From NCBI GenBank assembly GCA_026770585.1, contig MU646746.1, positions 215,075 through 226,025 of the forward strand: a stretch of 10,951 nucleotides of DNA, written 5' to 3'. The stretch comes from Baffinella frigidus (Eukaryota; Cryptophyceae; Cryptomonadales; Baffinellaceae). The stretch's first letter is position 1. Every line of letters starts with the position of its first letter. The notes below the pieces were generated by a model that saw nothing but the letters and a program-made list of their open reading frames with translations, was not told the DNA's origin and ran no database searches. This document shows, piece by piece, positions 4,901 to 10,206 of this stretch. A program made the position numbers and the translations under genes.

Positions 4901-7620
4901 AGTGTGAGAAGGCGCTCCGCAACGGCGTCAAGATGGCTGGTCCTCCCCACCACCCACTTAGCAGCGAGCAAAGATCTTTTTACCTTGAATTCAAGGTAAA
5001 ATTCCTGTTGGGTTCCAGGGCAATAGACACAACTCTAGTACAAATCGTTGAGATTGACTGTATCCGTGAAGACCCCGGTGTCTGCCACGTGGCAGGGCTC
5101 ATAAGGGGTTATTCAACAGTCAATTTTCAAAGAGTTTTCGGGAAATCCGTGCCCTTCTCTTTCACAACTTGCCAAAAATGAAGCCATCATGAGTGCGAGA
5201 CGGCCCGCCGCAACGGCGTCAAGATGGCTGGTTCTACCCCCCCCCTCCCTTTCCGCCCTATTTACGCGGAAACACTGTCATAGGGCAATGACCTGACATT
5301 AGGGTAGTTGGGCCTACGGTATTGACTACGGTACGTGTCAAGATGGCATGTCCTAGCCACACCCACTCCAGCTCTACGTGAGTAAAACTGGGCGCGCCAT
5401 ATAATACTTTCAGAGTAGACACCCAGTACAAAAGGGGGATTAACACAAATCCGTGTCAAGCCCAGACGAATGTTCTAGAACATTCTAGAAGGGTTTTTAG
5501 GACAGTCATTTGCTCGGGCAGAGCTAGACGCCCCCTCCTCGCGCGGGAACACTTGGCGGCGATGTAAGGTGTTGTCCGATCCAACACGTGGTGCGGGACA
5601 CGGACGGGTGTCCACACGGCGGGCTACGAACCTTTCGTCAAAAGTCAACTTAGCCTGTGGGTAGTTAACTTTGAGGATTTTCTAATGCAAATTTGGTCAC
5701 GTTACCGCTAAATCTAGGGGCCCCGAGGCCCTCGAAGCCCACCGTGTGCCACCAGCAATCCTGAGCGGCTTATATACATGTCTGGCCAGGTAGTAATTTT
5801 CAGGCAAAATGAGGAAATCTCCACGTATCTCCTTACAATTGGCCTGGTACTCTCCCGGACGCGACATGTAAAATTTGTCAGATAAAGCAGTCATCGCCGT
5901 CAAACTAAAGATCACAGTCTTTTTATTTCTGTGTCCATCGCATGTCACGAATATTTACAATAGTATTACTTTTTACAAGTAGAGGCTCGAAACCCGCTCC
6001 GGGCACCCCATAAAAGCCGCTAGTGGTTGCTGGTGGTGGTTACCACACATTCCGTACTGAGCATACGAGTCGCGTCCTGCTGACGGAACTTGTGTCCACA
6101 TTCCAATGTGTGGCAAACACCCGTCCGTTTGCCACACATTGGAATGCTGACATTCCTGAGCACACGCGTCGCGTCCTGCTGACGGGACGTGTTTCCTCTC
6201 GGAGCGTGCGATTCGATCCAACATGCGAGCAGAGGGGAAGACACTCCCTACTCTCACACCACGGTAGTACACTCTCACATCACATGTTCCATGGGGGGTG
6301 CATTTGATCAGATCCACCGCATACATCGGATGGGCTCAAAAACTGTGAATTCTAGAAGCGTGCCCACGTTTCCGGGGAATAATCTGCTCTCGTGTGCAGG
6401 GTTCACGGTGCTCCGTCTCCCCACACCCCAACCTCCAAACCCTAAACCCTAAACCCTGAACCCTAACGTGTGCAGGTTTCACGGTGCTCCGTCTCGATCC
6501 GTGGATCGTGGAAGAAGGCTCCACGCAGCGAGCGTAACCCCCACACCCTAAATTGTAAACCCTAAATTGTAAACCCTAATTCCTGAACCCTGAACCCTAA
6601 AGCCTCAACCCTAAGCCCTGAACAGTACATCCTGAACCCTAAACCCTACACCCCAAACCCCACATCCTACACCCTTCACCCTAAAACCCTAGATCGTTAA
6701 CCCTAAACCACAAACCCTAACCCCTAAACCCTAACCCCTAAACCCTAAACCCCAAACCCCAAACCCCAAACCCCAAACCCCAAACCCCGAACCCCAAACC
6801 TCAAACCAGGTCGCTCGAACGCTTCATCGCCAACATGAAACAGCTCCACTTGCGATCTGGGAGCCGCACCACCATGGTGAGCGGGCCCGTCCCACGATAT
6901 CCCCTGAGAAAGAGCTAGGGTGGATTCGACCTGCCATCATCGCATCCAGGAACCGAAGACCCACAGGGGTACCTCGCTCATAAGAAACTACCTCCCCCTA
7001 GGAGCCTACAGTAGGCCTATGTCTAGGGCCCCACGGTGGTCCTAGGGGAGCTTCATCGAACACATGAAACAGCTCCATTTGCGAACTGGGAGCGGCATTA
7101 CCATGGTTTCCTTGAACCCCAAACCCCAAACCCTGAACCCTGGACCCTAAACCCTGAACCCTGAACCCTGAGCCCTCAACCCTCAACCCTGACCTCTAAA
7201 CCCTGAACCCGGATCCCTAAACCCTGAACCATGAACCCTGAAACCCTCAACCCCAAACTCTCAACTCTAAACCCTAAACCATAAACTCTAAACCATAAAC
7301 CCTAAACCCTAAACCCTAAACCCTAAAACCTGAACCCCAAACCCTAAACCCTACACTCTAAAGCTTGAACCCTGAACCCTGAACCCTTAACTCTAAGGCG
7401 GGCCCACGTGAGCTCCTCACACCCACGGAGAATGAGTATCTCGGATGTGTTCGGGGTCTCAAGTATCGTTGACATATCCCTGCCTCTTCACTCAAAAGTC
7501 AATAACTTCCTGATGCAAAAGTCAATATCTCGCTAACGCGGGGTTTGACCACTTTGGCAGGAGAAGCTGAGGATCGCGGGGAAGCGTCTCTACGATACCT
7601 GGATGGCTGCCTCCCTTTAG
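966..7620 (+). CDS. Beta-amylase (GH14), C-terminal half, nine exons, 5' exons outside window
   Basis: The spliced model joins 966-1042, 1383-1454, 2166-2240, 2884-2939 (or 2550-2605), 3730-3829, 4876-4939, 6476-6533, 6810-6876 and 7561-7620, giving 208 codons plus TAG. Beta-amylases remove maltose from the non-reducing ends of starch-like glucans. Family signatures appear in order: KVSGIHW (the Lys and His bind substrate), AAEATAGY, LDFTCFEMRD (the mobile inner-loop FTC), AGENAL (the Glu is the catalytic base, Glu380 in soybean numbering) and AGFTVLRL (with the conserved Arg). Spacing from DSTQ to ENAL equals the 32 residues I recall for cereal enzymes. Every intron is GT-AG, and phases match at all eight junctions (0,0,0,2,0,1,2,0), which is strong evidence that this is one real, collinear gene. 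The protein ends soon after the FVxxMH-like helix and lacks the longer tail of plant enzymes. The catalytic acid must lie in upstream exons. No signal peptide can be judged. Expression is not proven, because exon decoys fill the introns. Confidence 0.85.
1049..1165. repeat. Telomere-like heptamer array
   Basis: CCCTAAA with CACTCAACC-type variants starts six bases after the donor of exon A. Bases 1166-1265 beyond it are unique-looking and hold nothing I recognise. Confidence 0.9.
1266..1274 (+). repeat. Copy of exon B acceptor and first bases
   Basis: CAGGTGTACG repeats the acceptor and first eight bases of exon B (CAGGTGTACGG at 1380-1390) and is followed at once by CCCT/CT repeats. The match is short, so a chance origin is possible. 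The same kind of fragment occurs for other exons here. Confidence 0.4.
1277..1380. repeat. CCCT/CT microsatellite before exon B
   Basis: (CCTC)n turning into (CT)n forms an exaggerated polypyrimidine tract ending in the exon B acceptor. Confidence 0.9.
1383..1454 (+). CDS. Beta-amylase exon B, KVSGIHW
   Basis: The exon has 72 nt and 24 codons, phase 0 at both ends, reading VYGPKMRLAAKVSGIHW then LRGHPSQ. KVSGIHW is a GH14 hallmark: its Lys and His contact the glucan in the active-site cleft. Plant enzymes read GIHWWYKVPSHAAELTAGY here, and the next exon continues AAEATAGY. Upstream is a polypyrimidine CT tract ending in CACAG. The donor is GTCACG at 1455. This is the only copy covering the whole exon, although four partial copies lie around it. 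Confidence 0.87.
1476..1608. repeat. CT-rich microsatellite
   Basis: Imperfect (CT)n with CCCCCATCTCTAT interruptions lies between exon B and its first 3' fragment copy. Confidence 0.9.
1611..1645 (+). pseudogene. 3' fragment of exon B with donor
   Basis: GCAGGGGCCACCCCTCCCAG followed by GT copies the end of exon B (GGGGGCACCCGTCCCAG|GT) and runs on as TCCAGTCCTTA. It lies between a CT microsatellite and a telomere-like array. A related fragment at 1730-1761 shares the same downstream bases. Confidence 0.6.
1646..1728. repeat. Telomere-like heptamer array
   Basis: AACCCGA, AACCCCA and related variants lie between two exon B fragments. Confidence 0.8.
1730..1761 (+). pseudogene. 3' fragment of exon B, second copy
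   Basis: AGGCGGCCACCCCTCCCGG followed by GTTCCAGTCCTTA is nearly the same as the fragment at 1611-1645, including sequence past the donor. The two were therefore duplicated together with the adjoining intron sequence. Confidence 0.6.
1843..1897. repeat. (CT)n microsatellite
   Basis: A near-perfect CT dinucleotide run ends at the third exon B fragment. Confidence 0.95.
1898..1938 (+). pseudogene. 3' fragment of exon B, third copy
   Basis: GGAGATCCACTGGCTCAGGG and the following GCACCCCTCCCATGTCATACC copy the second half of exon B plus the start of its intron (GTCACGTCA). The donor is damaged (ATGTCA instead of AGGTCA). The fragment directly follows a long CT dinucleotide run. Confidence 0.7.
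1943..2162. repeat. Telomere-like heptamer array before exon C
   Basis: About 30 degenerate CCCTAAA/CCCGAAA/CCCTCAA units end at the acceptor of exon C. Confidence 0.92.
2166..2240 (+). CDS. Beta-amylase exon C
   Basis: The exon has 75 nt and 25 codons in phase 0, reading AAEATAGYVGKYSDDIC then TMLAKTGS. It matches the GH14 stretch AAELTAGYYNxxxRDGYxxIARMLAKHG. The acceptor is GAGACAG and the donor GTCCTC starts at 2241. It is one of two exons (with I) for which I see no second copy. Both flanks are telomere-like repeats. The first bases of the downstream intron also read as VLDLT, almost the same as the start of exon D. Confidence 0.85.
2250..2548. repeat. Telomere-like array filling intron C-D1
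   Basis: Degenerate CCCTAAA/CCCTGAA/CCCCACA units occupy nearly all of the 309-nt intron, from about nine bases after the donor to the acceptor of D1. Confidence 0.93.
2550..2605 (+). CDS. Beta-amylase exon D, copy 1 (D1)
   Basis: This 56-nt exon reads VLDFTCFEMRDSTQSWFA plus two bases of a split codon. FTC is the inner loop that moves on substrate binding in plant beta-amylases, and EMRDS is strongly conserved. The acceptor is GAAAGCAG at the end of a telomere-like array, and the donor GTAAGC is the best-looking one in the gene. The length is not a multiple of three, so including both D copies would shift the frame. D1 and D2 must therefore be alternatives, or one is silent. Confidence 0.8.
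2606..2883. other. Spacer between the two exon D copies
   Basis: Non-repetitive sequence without telomere-like repeats. I recognise no gene. A weak inverted repeat (GCCTCCAGC/GCTGGAGGC) joins 2625-2633 and 2695-2703. Confidence 0.5.
2884..2939 (+). CDS. Beta-amylase exon D, copy 2 (D2)
   Basis: This copy of the 56-nt exon differs from D1 at three third-codon positions only (CTG/CTT, ACC/ACT, TTT/TTC), so it encodes the same peptide. The acceptor GAAAGCAG is shared with D1; the donor is GTAATA. The two-base overhang TT joins the single base starting exon E to make a Phe codon. The upstream 278 nt between the copies are ordinary unique-looking sequence, whereas D1 follows a telomere-like array. 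Confidence 0.8.
2950..3000. repeat. Short telomere-like array
   Basis: CCCTAAA/CCCGAAA units follow shortly after the D2 donor. Bases 3001-3113 and 3174-3333 hold nothing I recognise. Confidence 0.85.
3114..3171. repeat. GA/CAGA microsatellite
   Basis: Imperfect (GA)n with GACA interruptions, within the D2-E intron. Confidence 0.95.
3334..3465. repeat. 15-bp GTGACATC tandem repeat with inverted flanks
   Basis: Four 15-bp units (GATGCGTGACATCGA type) run from 3370 to 3429, plus a shorter one. They are flanked by direct copies of GATGTCACGCC(C)CTCGTGATCGG at 3336-3356 and 3443-3465. GCGTGACATC in the units is the reverse complement of GATGTCACGC in the flanks, so the region can fold. Confidence 0.85.
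3554..3638 (+). pseudogene. Copy of exon E lacking its 3' end (E1)
   Basis: Preceded by TGATGGTAG, this reads SRPEGMVSGAALSARDAR then VHFAGENALM and runs into a TAG stop at 3642-3644, with no GT donor nearby. It retains the catalytic GENAL. The upstream intron bases also resemble those before 3730, so intron and exon were copied together. VHF, instead of VPF, links it to the fragment at 3927-3971. Confidence 0.75.
3730..3829 (+). CDS. Beta-amylase exon E with catalytic-base Glu (copy E2)
   Basis: The exon has 100 nt: one base completing the split Phe codon, then 33 codons reading SRPEGMVAGAAISARDAG then VPFAGENALFCWHDE. The Glu codon at 3800-3802 in GENAL corresponds to the catalytic general base of GH14, and the following Asn and Leu line the cleft. 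Plant enzymes have RYD after ENAL; FCWHDE here is divergent. The acceptor is TGATGGCAG and the donor is GTGCTC at 3830. It is the only complete copy of four: the copy at 3554 has no donor, and the others lack the 5' part. Confidence 0.85.
3829..3919. mobile_element. Short inverted-repeat element, copy 1, at the exon E donor
   Basis: TAACCACAAGGCCGTAGGTG and the bases on to GGAGCGAGGCACC match the copy at 8336-8445. The right end is GAGCGAGGCACC. The left end is shortened and coincides with the exon E donor, GGTGCTCC. I infer a small non-autonomous element. Confidence 0.65.
3927..3971 (+). pseudogene. 3' fragment of exon E with donor (E3)
   Basis: It reads VHFAGENALFCWGDE and then GTTCAT, a possible donor in the same place as in exon E. 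It follows the right end of the inverted-repeat element at 3829-3919 by a few bases. The 5' half of the exon is absent. Confidence 0.7.
4071..4109 (+). pseudogene. 3' fragment of exon E with stop (E4)
   Basis: It reads FAGENALFC, a TAG stop in place of the Trp codon (4098-4100), then GDE and a GTGTGA donor-like site. At the DNA level it is close to the fragment at 3927-3971. Confidence 0.7.
4186..4366. mobile_element. Foldback/MITE-like element
   Basis: The 25-bp terminal inverted repeats at 4186-4210 (CGAGGATGCTAGAGGGGCCT...) and 4342-4366 match at 23 of 25 positions. The interior is non-coding. Confidence 0.7.
4428..4477. repeat. Short telomere-like array
   Basis: CCCTAAA/CCCTCAA units within the E-F intron. 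Confidence 0.85.
4511..4602. repeat. About 35-bp minisatellite, three copies
   Basis: Each unit holds GCTGGTAC, an A/T-rich ATTTRCAT core and TGTTGA. The array leads into the next minisatellite. Confidence 0.75.
4604..4875. repeat. 22-24-bp minisatellite ending at exon F acceptor
   Basis: About twelve units of the form GTGKTGAATCACCGATTCTTAT, with alternating subtypes. The final unit, GTGTTGAACCGCCAATTCTT then TCCGGCAG, is the acceptor region of exon F. The core GAATCACCGATTC is near-palindromic. Confidence 0.85.
4876..4939 (+). CDS. Beta-amylase exon F (copy F1)
   Basis: The exon has 64 nt: 21 codons reading GAIEQIEAQCEKALRNGV then KMA, plus one base. It starts in phase 0 after CCGGCAG and splits a Gly codon at its end (donor GTCCTC at 4940). 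It fills the stretch between ENAL and GFTxLRL, where plant enzymes have AYNxILxxARxxG. The acceptor lies in the last unit of a 22-24-bp minisatellite. The reading frame also stays open without splicing to 5181, so intron retention would add a different tail. Confidence 0.78.
4978..5001. repeat. Perfect 24-bp palindrome
   Basis: TTTTACCTTGAA is followed by its reverse complement, with no loop. It lies in the intron after exon F. Confidence 0.9.
5191..5230 (+). pseudogene. 3' fragment of exon F with donor (F2)
   Basis: It reads ECETARRNGVKMA plus G, then a GTTCTA donor. CGCAACGGCGTCAAGATGGC is shared base for base with exon F. The 5' part and the acceptor are missing. Confidence 0.7.
5336..5362 (+). 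pseudogene. Donor-end remnant of exon F (F3)
   Basis: GTGTCAAGATGGCATGTCCT and the following AGCCACACCCACTCC match the last bases of exon F and the first part of its intron (GTCAAGATGGCTGGTCCTCCCCAC). It is a short, degenerate third copy. Confidence 0.55.
5468..5490. promoter_or_regulatory. Heat-shock-element-like motif, five units
   Basis: GAA and TTC triplets alternate with exact two-base spacing, five in a row (GAAnnTTCnnGAAnnTTCnnGAA). This is the binding pattern of trimeric heat shock factor. It sits in the F-G intron, not next to a recognised promoter, so function is uncertain. It is also palindromic (TTCTAGAA). Confidence 0.5.
5491..6000. other. Intron sequence without recognised genes
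   Basis: I see no exon copy or telomere-like array. A minus-strand open frame of 83 codons (5697-5948) resembles nothing I know. TCCACACGGCGGGCTACGA at 5610-5628 recurs with one change at 8461-8479. Confidence 0.5.
6058..6192. repeat. Strong hairpin flanked by 36-bp direct repeats
   Basis: Perfect 20-bp arms, CATTCCAATGTGTGGCAAAC at 6099-6118 and its reverse complement at 6127-6146, enclose an 8-nt loop. On either side (6058-6093 and 6157-6192) are direct repeats containing GTCGCGTCCTGCTGACGG, about 99 bp apart. Confidence 0.85.
6400..6419 (+). pseudogene. 5' fragment of exon G with acceptor (G1)
   Basis: CGTGTGCAG followed by GGTTCACGGTGCTCCGTCTC copies the acceptor and first 20 bases of exon G with one change. 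It then breaks into CCCCACACCCC and telomere-like repeats. No donor is present. Confidence 0.7.
6424..6467. repeat. Telomere-like array between G1 and G2
   Basis: CCCTAAA/CCCTGAA units separate the truncated and full copies of exon G, ending just before CGTGTGCAG. Confidence 0.9.
6476..6533 (+). CDS. Beta-amylase exon G, GFTVLRL (copy G2)
   Basis: The exon has 58 nt. The first two bases complete the Gly codon from exon F, giving AGFTVLRLDPWIVEEG then STQR plus two bases of an Ala codon. GFTxLRL is a conserved GH14 motif whose Arg faces the active site. The acceptor is CGTGTGCAG and the donor is GTAACC at 6534. The intron that follows is almost pure telomere-like repeat. Confidence 0.83.
6535..6808. 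repeat. Telomere-like array filling intron G-H
   Basis: Degenerate CCCTAAA, with a late run of CCCCAAA units, occupies essentially the whole 276-nt intron from donor to acceptor. Confidence 0.95.
6810..6876 (+). CDS. Beta-amylase exon H (copy H1)
   Basis: The exon has 67 nt. One base completes Ala, then 22 codons read SLERFIANMKQLHLRSG then SRTTM. It corresponds to the helix FKxFVxxMH near the end of the GH14 barrel. The acceptor AACCAG closes a telomere-like array, and the donor GTGAGC starts at 6877. Without splicing the frame would close at an in-frame TAG at 6916-6918. Confidence 0.75.
6968..7046 (-). mobile_element. Short inverted-repeat element, inverted copy 3
   Basis: On the minus strand it reads like the copy at 8336-8445 (CCCCTAGGACCACC ... 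GGCCTACT ... CTTATGAGCGAGG). On the plus strand the terminus is GGTACCTCGCTCATAAG. The inner end is shortened and abuts the exon H copy at 7048. Confidence 0.6.
7048..7105 (+). pseudogene. Copy of exon H without acceptor (H2)
   Basis: The sequence GAGCTTCATCG, then CACATGAAACAGCTCCAT and further bases to ACCATG|GTTTCC, copies most of exon H, with two bases lost near its start. No acceptor AG precedes it; the upstream bases belong to an inverted copy of the repeat element at 6968-7046. A telomere-like array follows just after the donor. Confidence 0.7.
7114..7397. repeat. Telomere-like heptamer array
   Basis: About 40 units of CCCTAAA, CCCTGAA and CCATAAA type start 8 nt after the H2 donor. 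Bases 7398-7552 are non-repetitive apart from a doubled AAAAGTCAATA. Confidence 0.93.
7561..7620 (+). CDS. Beta-amylase last exon I with stop
   Basis: After TTTGGCAG, 19 codons read EKLRIAGKRLYDTWMAASL and end in TAG (7618-7620). The exon is phase 0, which fits exon H. I place it by frame and splice site only, because the C-terminal tails of beta-amylases are not conserved. The protein-like composition, amid GA-rich and telomere-like surroundings, supports it. A GA microsatellite begins 9 nt after the stop. Confidence 0.6.
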   Translation, partial: EKLRIAGKRLYDTWMAASL

Positions 7621-7629
7621 ATACTGGAC

Positions 7630-7660
<31 letters not shown>

Positions 7661-7718
7661 GAGAAAGAGCGCGCGTGCGAGAGAGAGAGAGAGCGAGAGA
7701 GAGAGCGAGAGAGAGAGC

Positions 7719-7770
<52 letters not shown>

Positions 7771-7800
7771 GCGAGAGAGAGAGCGAGAGCGCGAGAGAGA
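7630..7800. repeat. (GA)n microsatellite with GCGA interruptions
   Basis: Purine-rich run directly after the beta-amylase stop, likely in the 3' UTR or just beyond. The open frames across it encode only Arg/Glu or Ser/Leu repeats and are not genes. Confidence 0.95.
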
Positions 7801-7902
7801 AGTGCGTCTATTACATACGATGCGAACAAGCGACGTGATGGGGAGATACGTCGAGGTGGTAGGTAGTTCACTTCATCACTTTTCAAGGGCTCTCAGGGTA
7901 AT

Positions 7903-7934
7903 AGAGGGAGAGAGAGGGGGGGGGGAGAGAGAGA

Positions 7935-7971
<37 letters not shown>

Positions 7972-8040
7972 CGCGCGCGCGAGTGTGTGTGTGTGTGAGA
8001 GAGAGAGAGAGCGCCCGCGAGAGAGAGCGAGACAGAGCGA
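7903..8040. repeat. Second GA/GC/GT microsatellite
   Basis: (GA)n with (GC)n and (GT)n blocks. AGTGCTTTCATTCCATACG after it resembles AGTGCGTCTATTACATACG after the first GA array, 240 bp earlier, so array and flank were duplicated together. Confidence 0.92.
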
Positions 8041-8220
8041 AGTGCTTTCATTCCATACGCAGCAGCACTAGCGCCAAGTACATGCAACTGCACTGGGTCA
8101 CAAGTAACAGCCCTAGAGAGCGAAGCAAGTAACAGCACTCAAGGCGGGGTCCGGCACACGGGCTGAGGTCCGGCATCTGCTCGGACCTTCAGACAGGCAA
8201 TGGTGTACAAGTACATGTAT

Positions 8221-8316
8221 CCCTCAAGTGGCCATGTGGAATTCGACCCTCAAGAGGTCCTAGGCAGGTCCTAGGGCCCTGCGGTAGGGTCTATGCGCCT
8301 GCTGGCCACTTAAGGG
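8221..8316. mobile_element. Small foldback element
   Basis: CCCTCAAGTGGCCA at 8221-8234 and TGGCCACTTAAGGG at 8303-8316 are inverted repeats with one mismatch. GGTCCTAGG occurs twice inside, which recalls the neighbouring element. Confidence 0.5.
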
Positions 8317-8335
8317 AAATCGATTCGGGTTACAT

Positions 8336-8445
8336 GGTTCCCTCGCTCTTAAGGAGCCGCCCTCTCCCTCTAGGACAACCATAGGGCCGTAGCTGTTGGC
8401 CTACTGGTGTCCCAGGAGGGTGCGCCTCCTTATGAGCGAGGCACT
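8336..8445. mobile_element. Short inverted-repeat element, copy 2 (most complete)
   Basis: The ends GGTTCCCTCGCTCTTAAGGA and CTCCTTATGAGCGAGGCAC are imperfect inverted repeats. The interior is shared with 3829-3919 and, inverted, with 6968-7046. It has about 110 bp and no coding potential. Confidence 0.7.
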
Positions 8446-8446
8446 T

Positions 8447-8648
8447 CTGTGCACCGGCAATCCACACAGCGGGCTACGATGGGATTTTCGGGCAGGAAAT
8501 GTCCAAGTTTCCGTTACCTTATCCGCAGGAACCCCCCTGTGTCTCTACGGATTGCCTACCGTAGGTTCGTAGGTCTTGTCGTTTAAGGGTTAGTCGAAAT
8601 CCCTTCGAAGTCCGCTGTACGGGTAGACCGGCAATGCTGTACAGCTGT
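8447..8648. other. Intergenic, nothing recognised
   Basis: No gene, telomere-like repeat or exon copy is visible. Confidence 0.5.
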
Positions 8649-8810
8649 GCCTTGCTCGGTTAGCGAGGGGGCAAACGGATCGGGTAATTCCTGCCCAGCC
8701 TTCCAAAAGGGAAGTCTAGCGCCCACAGGTTGGACGCGACTGGTACAATTTTTTGAAATTCGTACCCGAATTAAAAAGATCCGTTTGCCCCCTCGCTATC
8801 CGACCAAGGC
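8649..8810. mobile_element. MITE-like element with 33-bp inverted repeats
   Basis: The terminal repeats at 8649-8681 and 8778-8810 (core AGCGAGGGGGCAAACGGATC) match at 31 of 33 positions around a 96-bp non-coding centre. No clear target duplication is visible. Confidence 0.75.
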
Positions 8811-8865
8811 CCCCATCGGTTCGGGCTTTCAGTAAGCCCTTCGCCTTGCCCGTCCTCGGTCATCA

Positions 8866-8923
8866 CCCGGTCGTGAACGCGACCGGGACGTGACCGATTT
8901 GACCATGAACTCGGTCACGTCCC
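8866..8923. repeat. Two adjacent hairpins
   Basis: CCCGGTCG/CGACCGGG (8866-8873, 8880-8887) and GGGACGTGACCGA/TCGGTCACGTCCC (8885-8897, 8911-8923) are perfect stems. TTTGACCATGA is repeated at 8898 and 8938. It could be a regulatory dyad before a downstream gene, but this is not proven. Confidence 0.7.
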
Positions 8924-8939
8924 TCCGTGATTTATGGTT

Positions 8940-9445
8940 TGACCATGACTGCCTTGTTTTTTTTAGCGAGATTTCCCGTTTCAAACTCAAACAGAGAACA
9001 GCCCGCCTCCTTTCGTTTCGCTGCCTCCCTCGCCTTCCGTTCCGTGCAGCCGTCACCGGTGAACTCAGCCCACGCCGCAGCGCACATCCTGCTGCTTCAC
9101 CCCCGACGAAACAAGGCTAGCAAGGTGCTCTTCATGCCTTAGCAGAAGATTCGATTTGCGTGCATACCTCGCAGCGTGCGTGTCTGGCTCTGCTGTCCGC
9201 TCAGTTTCCCAAAGATTTCACCCGTTCTTGTGCGGTGCAGGCAACCCCGCCACTAAAAGAACCCTGCCGGCGGCGCACAAGGCGTCAACGGACGACCTCT
9301 TTTTGCGTCCACGCCTTGTATCACGGGGGGTCTTGCTGGCAGGCGCGCCCGTGTCTCGCGCTGCTCACCCTCAAACATGACTCACATCAGCCCCCAAACA
9401 GGTCGCCCTATCTTCTGCGCGTCGGCCCCCGACGACTGACACGGC
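8940..9445. other. GC-rich region, no gene recognised
   Basis: Several overlapping open frames exist, but none has a composition or motif I recognise. It could be 5' flank of the candidate gene after 9446. Confidence 0.4.
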
Positions 9446-9662
9446 GATGCCCAACACCGAGGTGAGGGGCCCTCACCAAACCCGTCATGACCTACGAGGC
9501 GCCCGCCTTGGCCACTGATCTGTTCGTGTCTCATAGCCTCGCATCATATCGCAGATGATCAAAACGCCGGAGTCCTCGACTCCGAACAAGTGCCGCGCCC
9601 GCCGGGGGACCATGTTCTTGGCCAAGAGGCCGGACCTCGACTTCGTAGATTCTCCCGGGCAG
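9446..9662 (+). CDS. Candidate start of an unidentified second gene (two exons)
   Basis: A possible first exon, ATGCCCAACACCGAG (MPNTE), ends at a GTGAGG donor (9461). After TATCGCAG a second exon at 9555-9662 reads MIKTPESSTPNKCRARR and then GTMFLAKRPDLDFVDSPGQ, 36 codons in phase 0, ending at a GTTAGC donor. Codon use is GC-rich, like the beta-amylase exons, and no telomere-like repeats interrupt it. Further exons are unclear: an in-frame stretch after CACGAG at 9808 stays open to about 10030 but crosses a repeat. I recognise no family, and the call rests on splice signals and composition only. Confidence 0.3.
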
Positions 9663-9906
9663 GTTAGCCACCGCCCCCTAGCTCTGCCCCACCTGTTTCG
9701 AACCGCGCCACTCAGTACCACCGAGCGAGACCGCTGGCACGGCGGCGTGAGTGTGGCACGCGGGTTCCTCGCCTCCAGTGCTGCGCCACCCCCCCTGACC
9801 CTCACGAGGACAGACAGCGAGCTTCGCTCCTGAGCCTGGCCCCGTGTCCTCTCCACCCATCACCTCCCCCACAACGTCGGGCGCAAGATTCGGGGCGAAA
9901 GATATC

Positions 9907-10206
9907 GCAGGGTTTACGCGTGCAATCAGAGGGGGCGGGTGACACGCGGGGTTTGCTGGTGAAACACCTGCGCCCGCAGGGTTTATGGGTGAAACTAGGG
10001 TTTGCGGCTGAAACGACTGCTATCTCAGCCACTTAGCAGCCACCGTTGGCCTTTTCCCCTGGACTTCCGGCGGTCATTTTTTGACTTTTTGGCACTTTTG
10101 GCGCGTTTCCCGGTTGAGAATCAAGTATGGCCCGATTCCCCAAGGCACCGGTGCCTGCTGAGTGGGTTTATGGGTGAAACTAGGGTTTACGGCTGAAACG
10201 ACTGCT
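9907..10206. repeat. GGGTTTA-bearing repeats and a 43-bp direct repeat
   Basis: 9979-10021 and 10164-10206 are identical but for one base (GGGTTTATGGGTGAAACTAG ...). Related GGGTTTRC...GTGAAAC units lie at 9910 and 9950. This is the only place where the G-rich telomere-like strand lies on the plus strand. The palindrome GGCACCGGTGCC is at 10144-10155. Confidence 0.85.

Noticed and set aside
5697-5948. 83-codon minus-strand open frame
   Set aside because: Composition looks protein-like, but it matches no family I know, has no splice or promoter support, and lies inside the beta-amylase intron.
7545-8138. Arg/Glu- and Ser/Leu-rich open frames on both strands
   Set aside because: They are created by GA microsatellites with no non-repetitive coding sequence.
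9485-9856. 123-codon minus-strand open frame
   Set aside because: High GC content makes such frames common; it is Arg/Gly-rich and overlaps a better supported plus-strand exon candidate.
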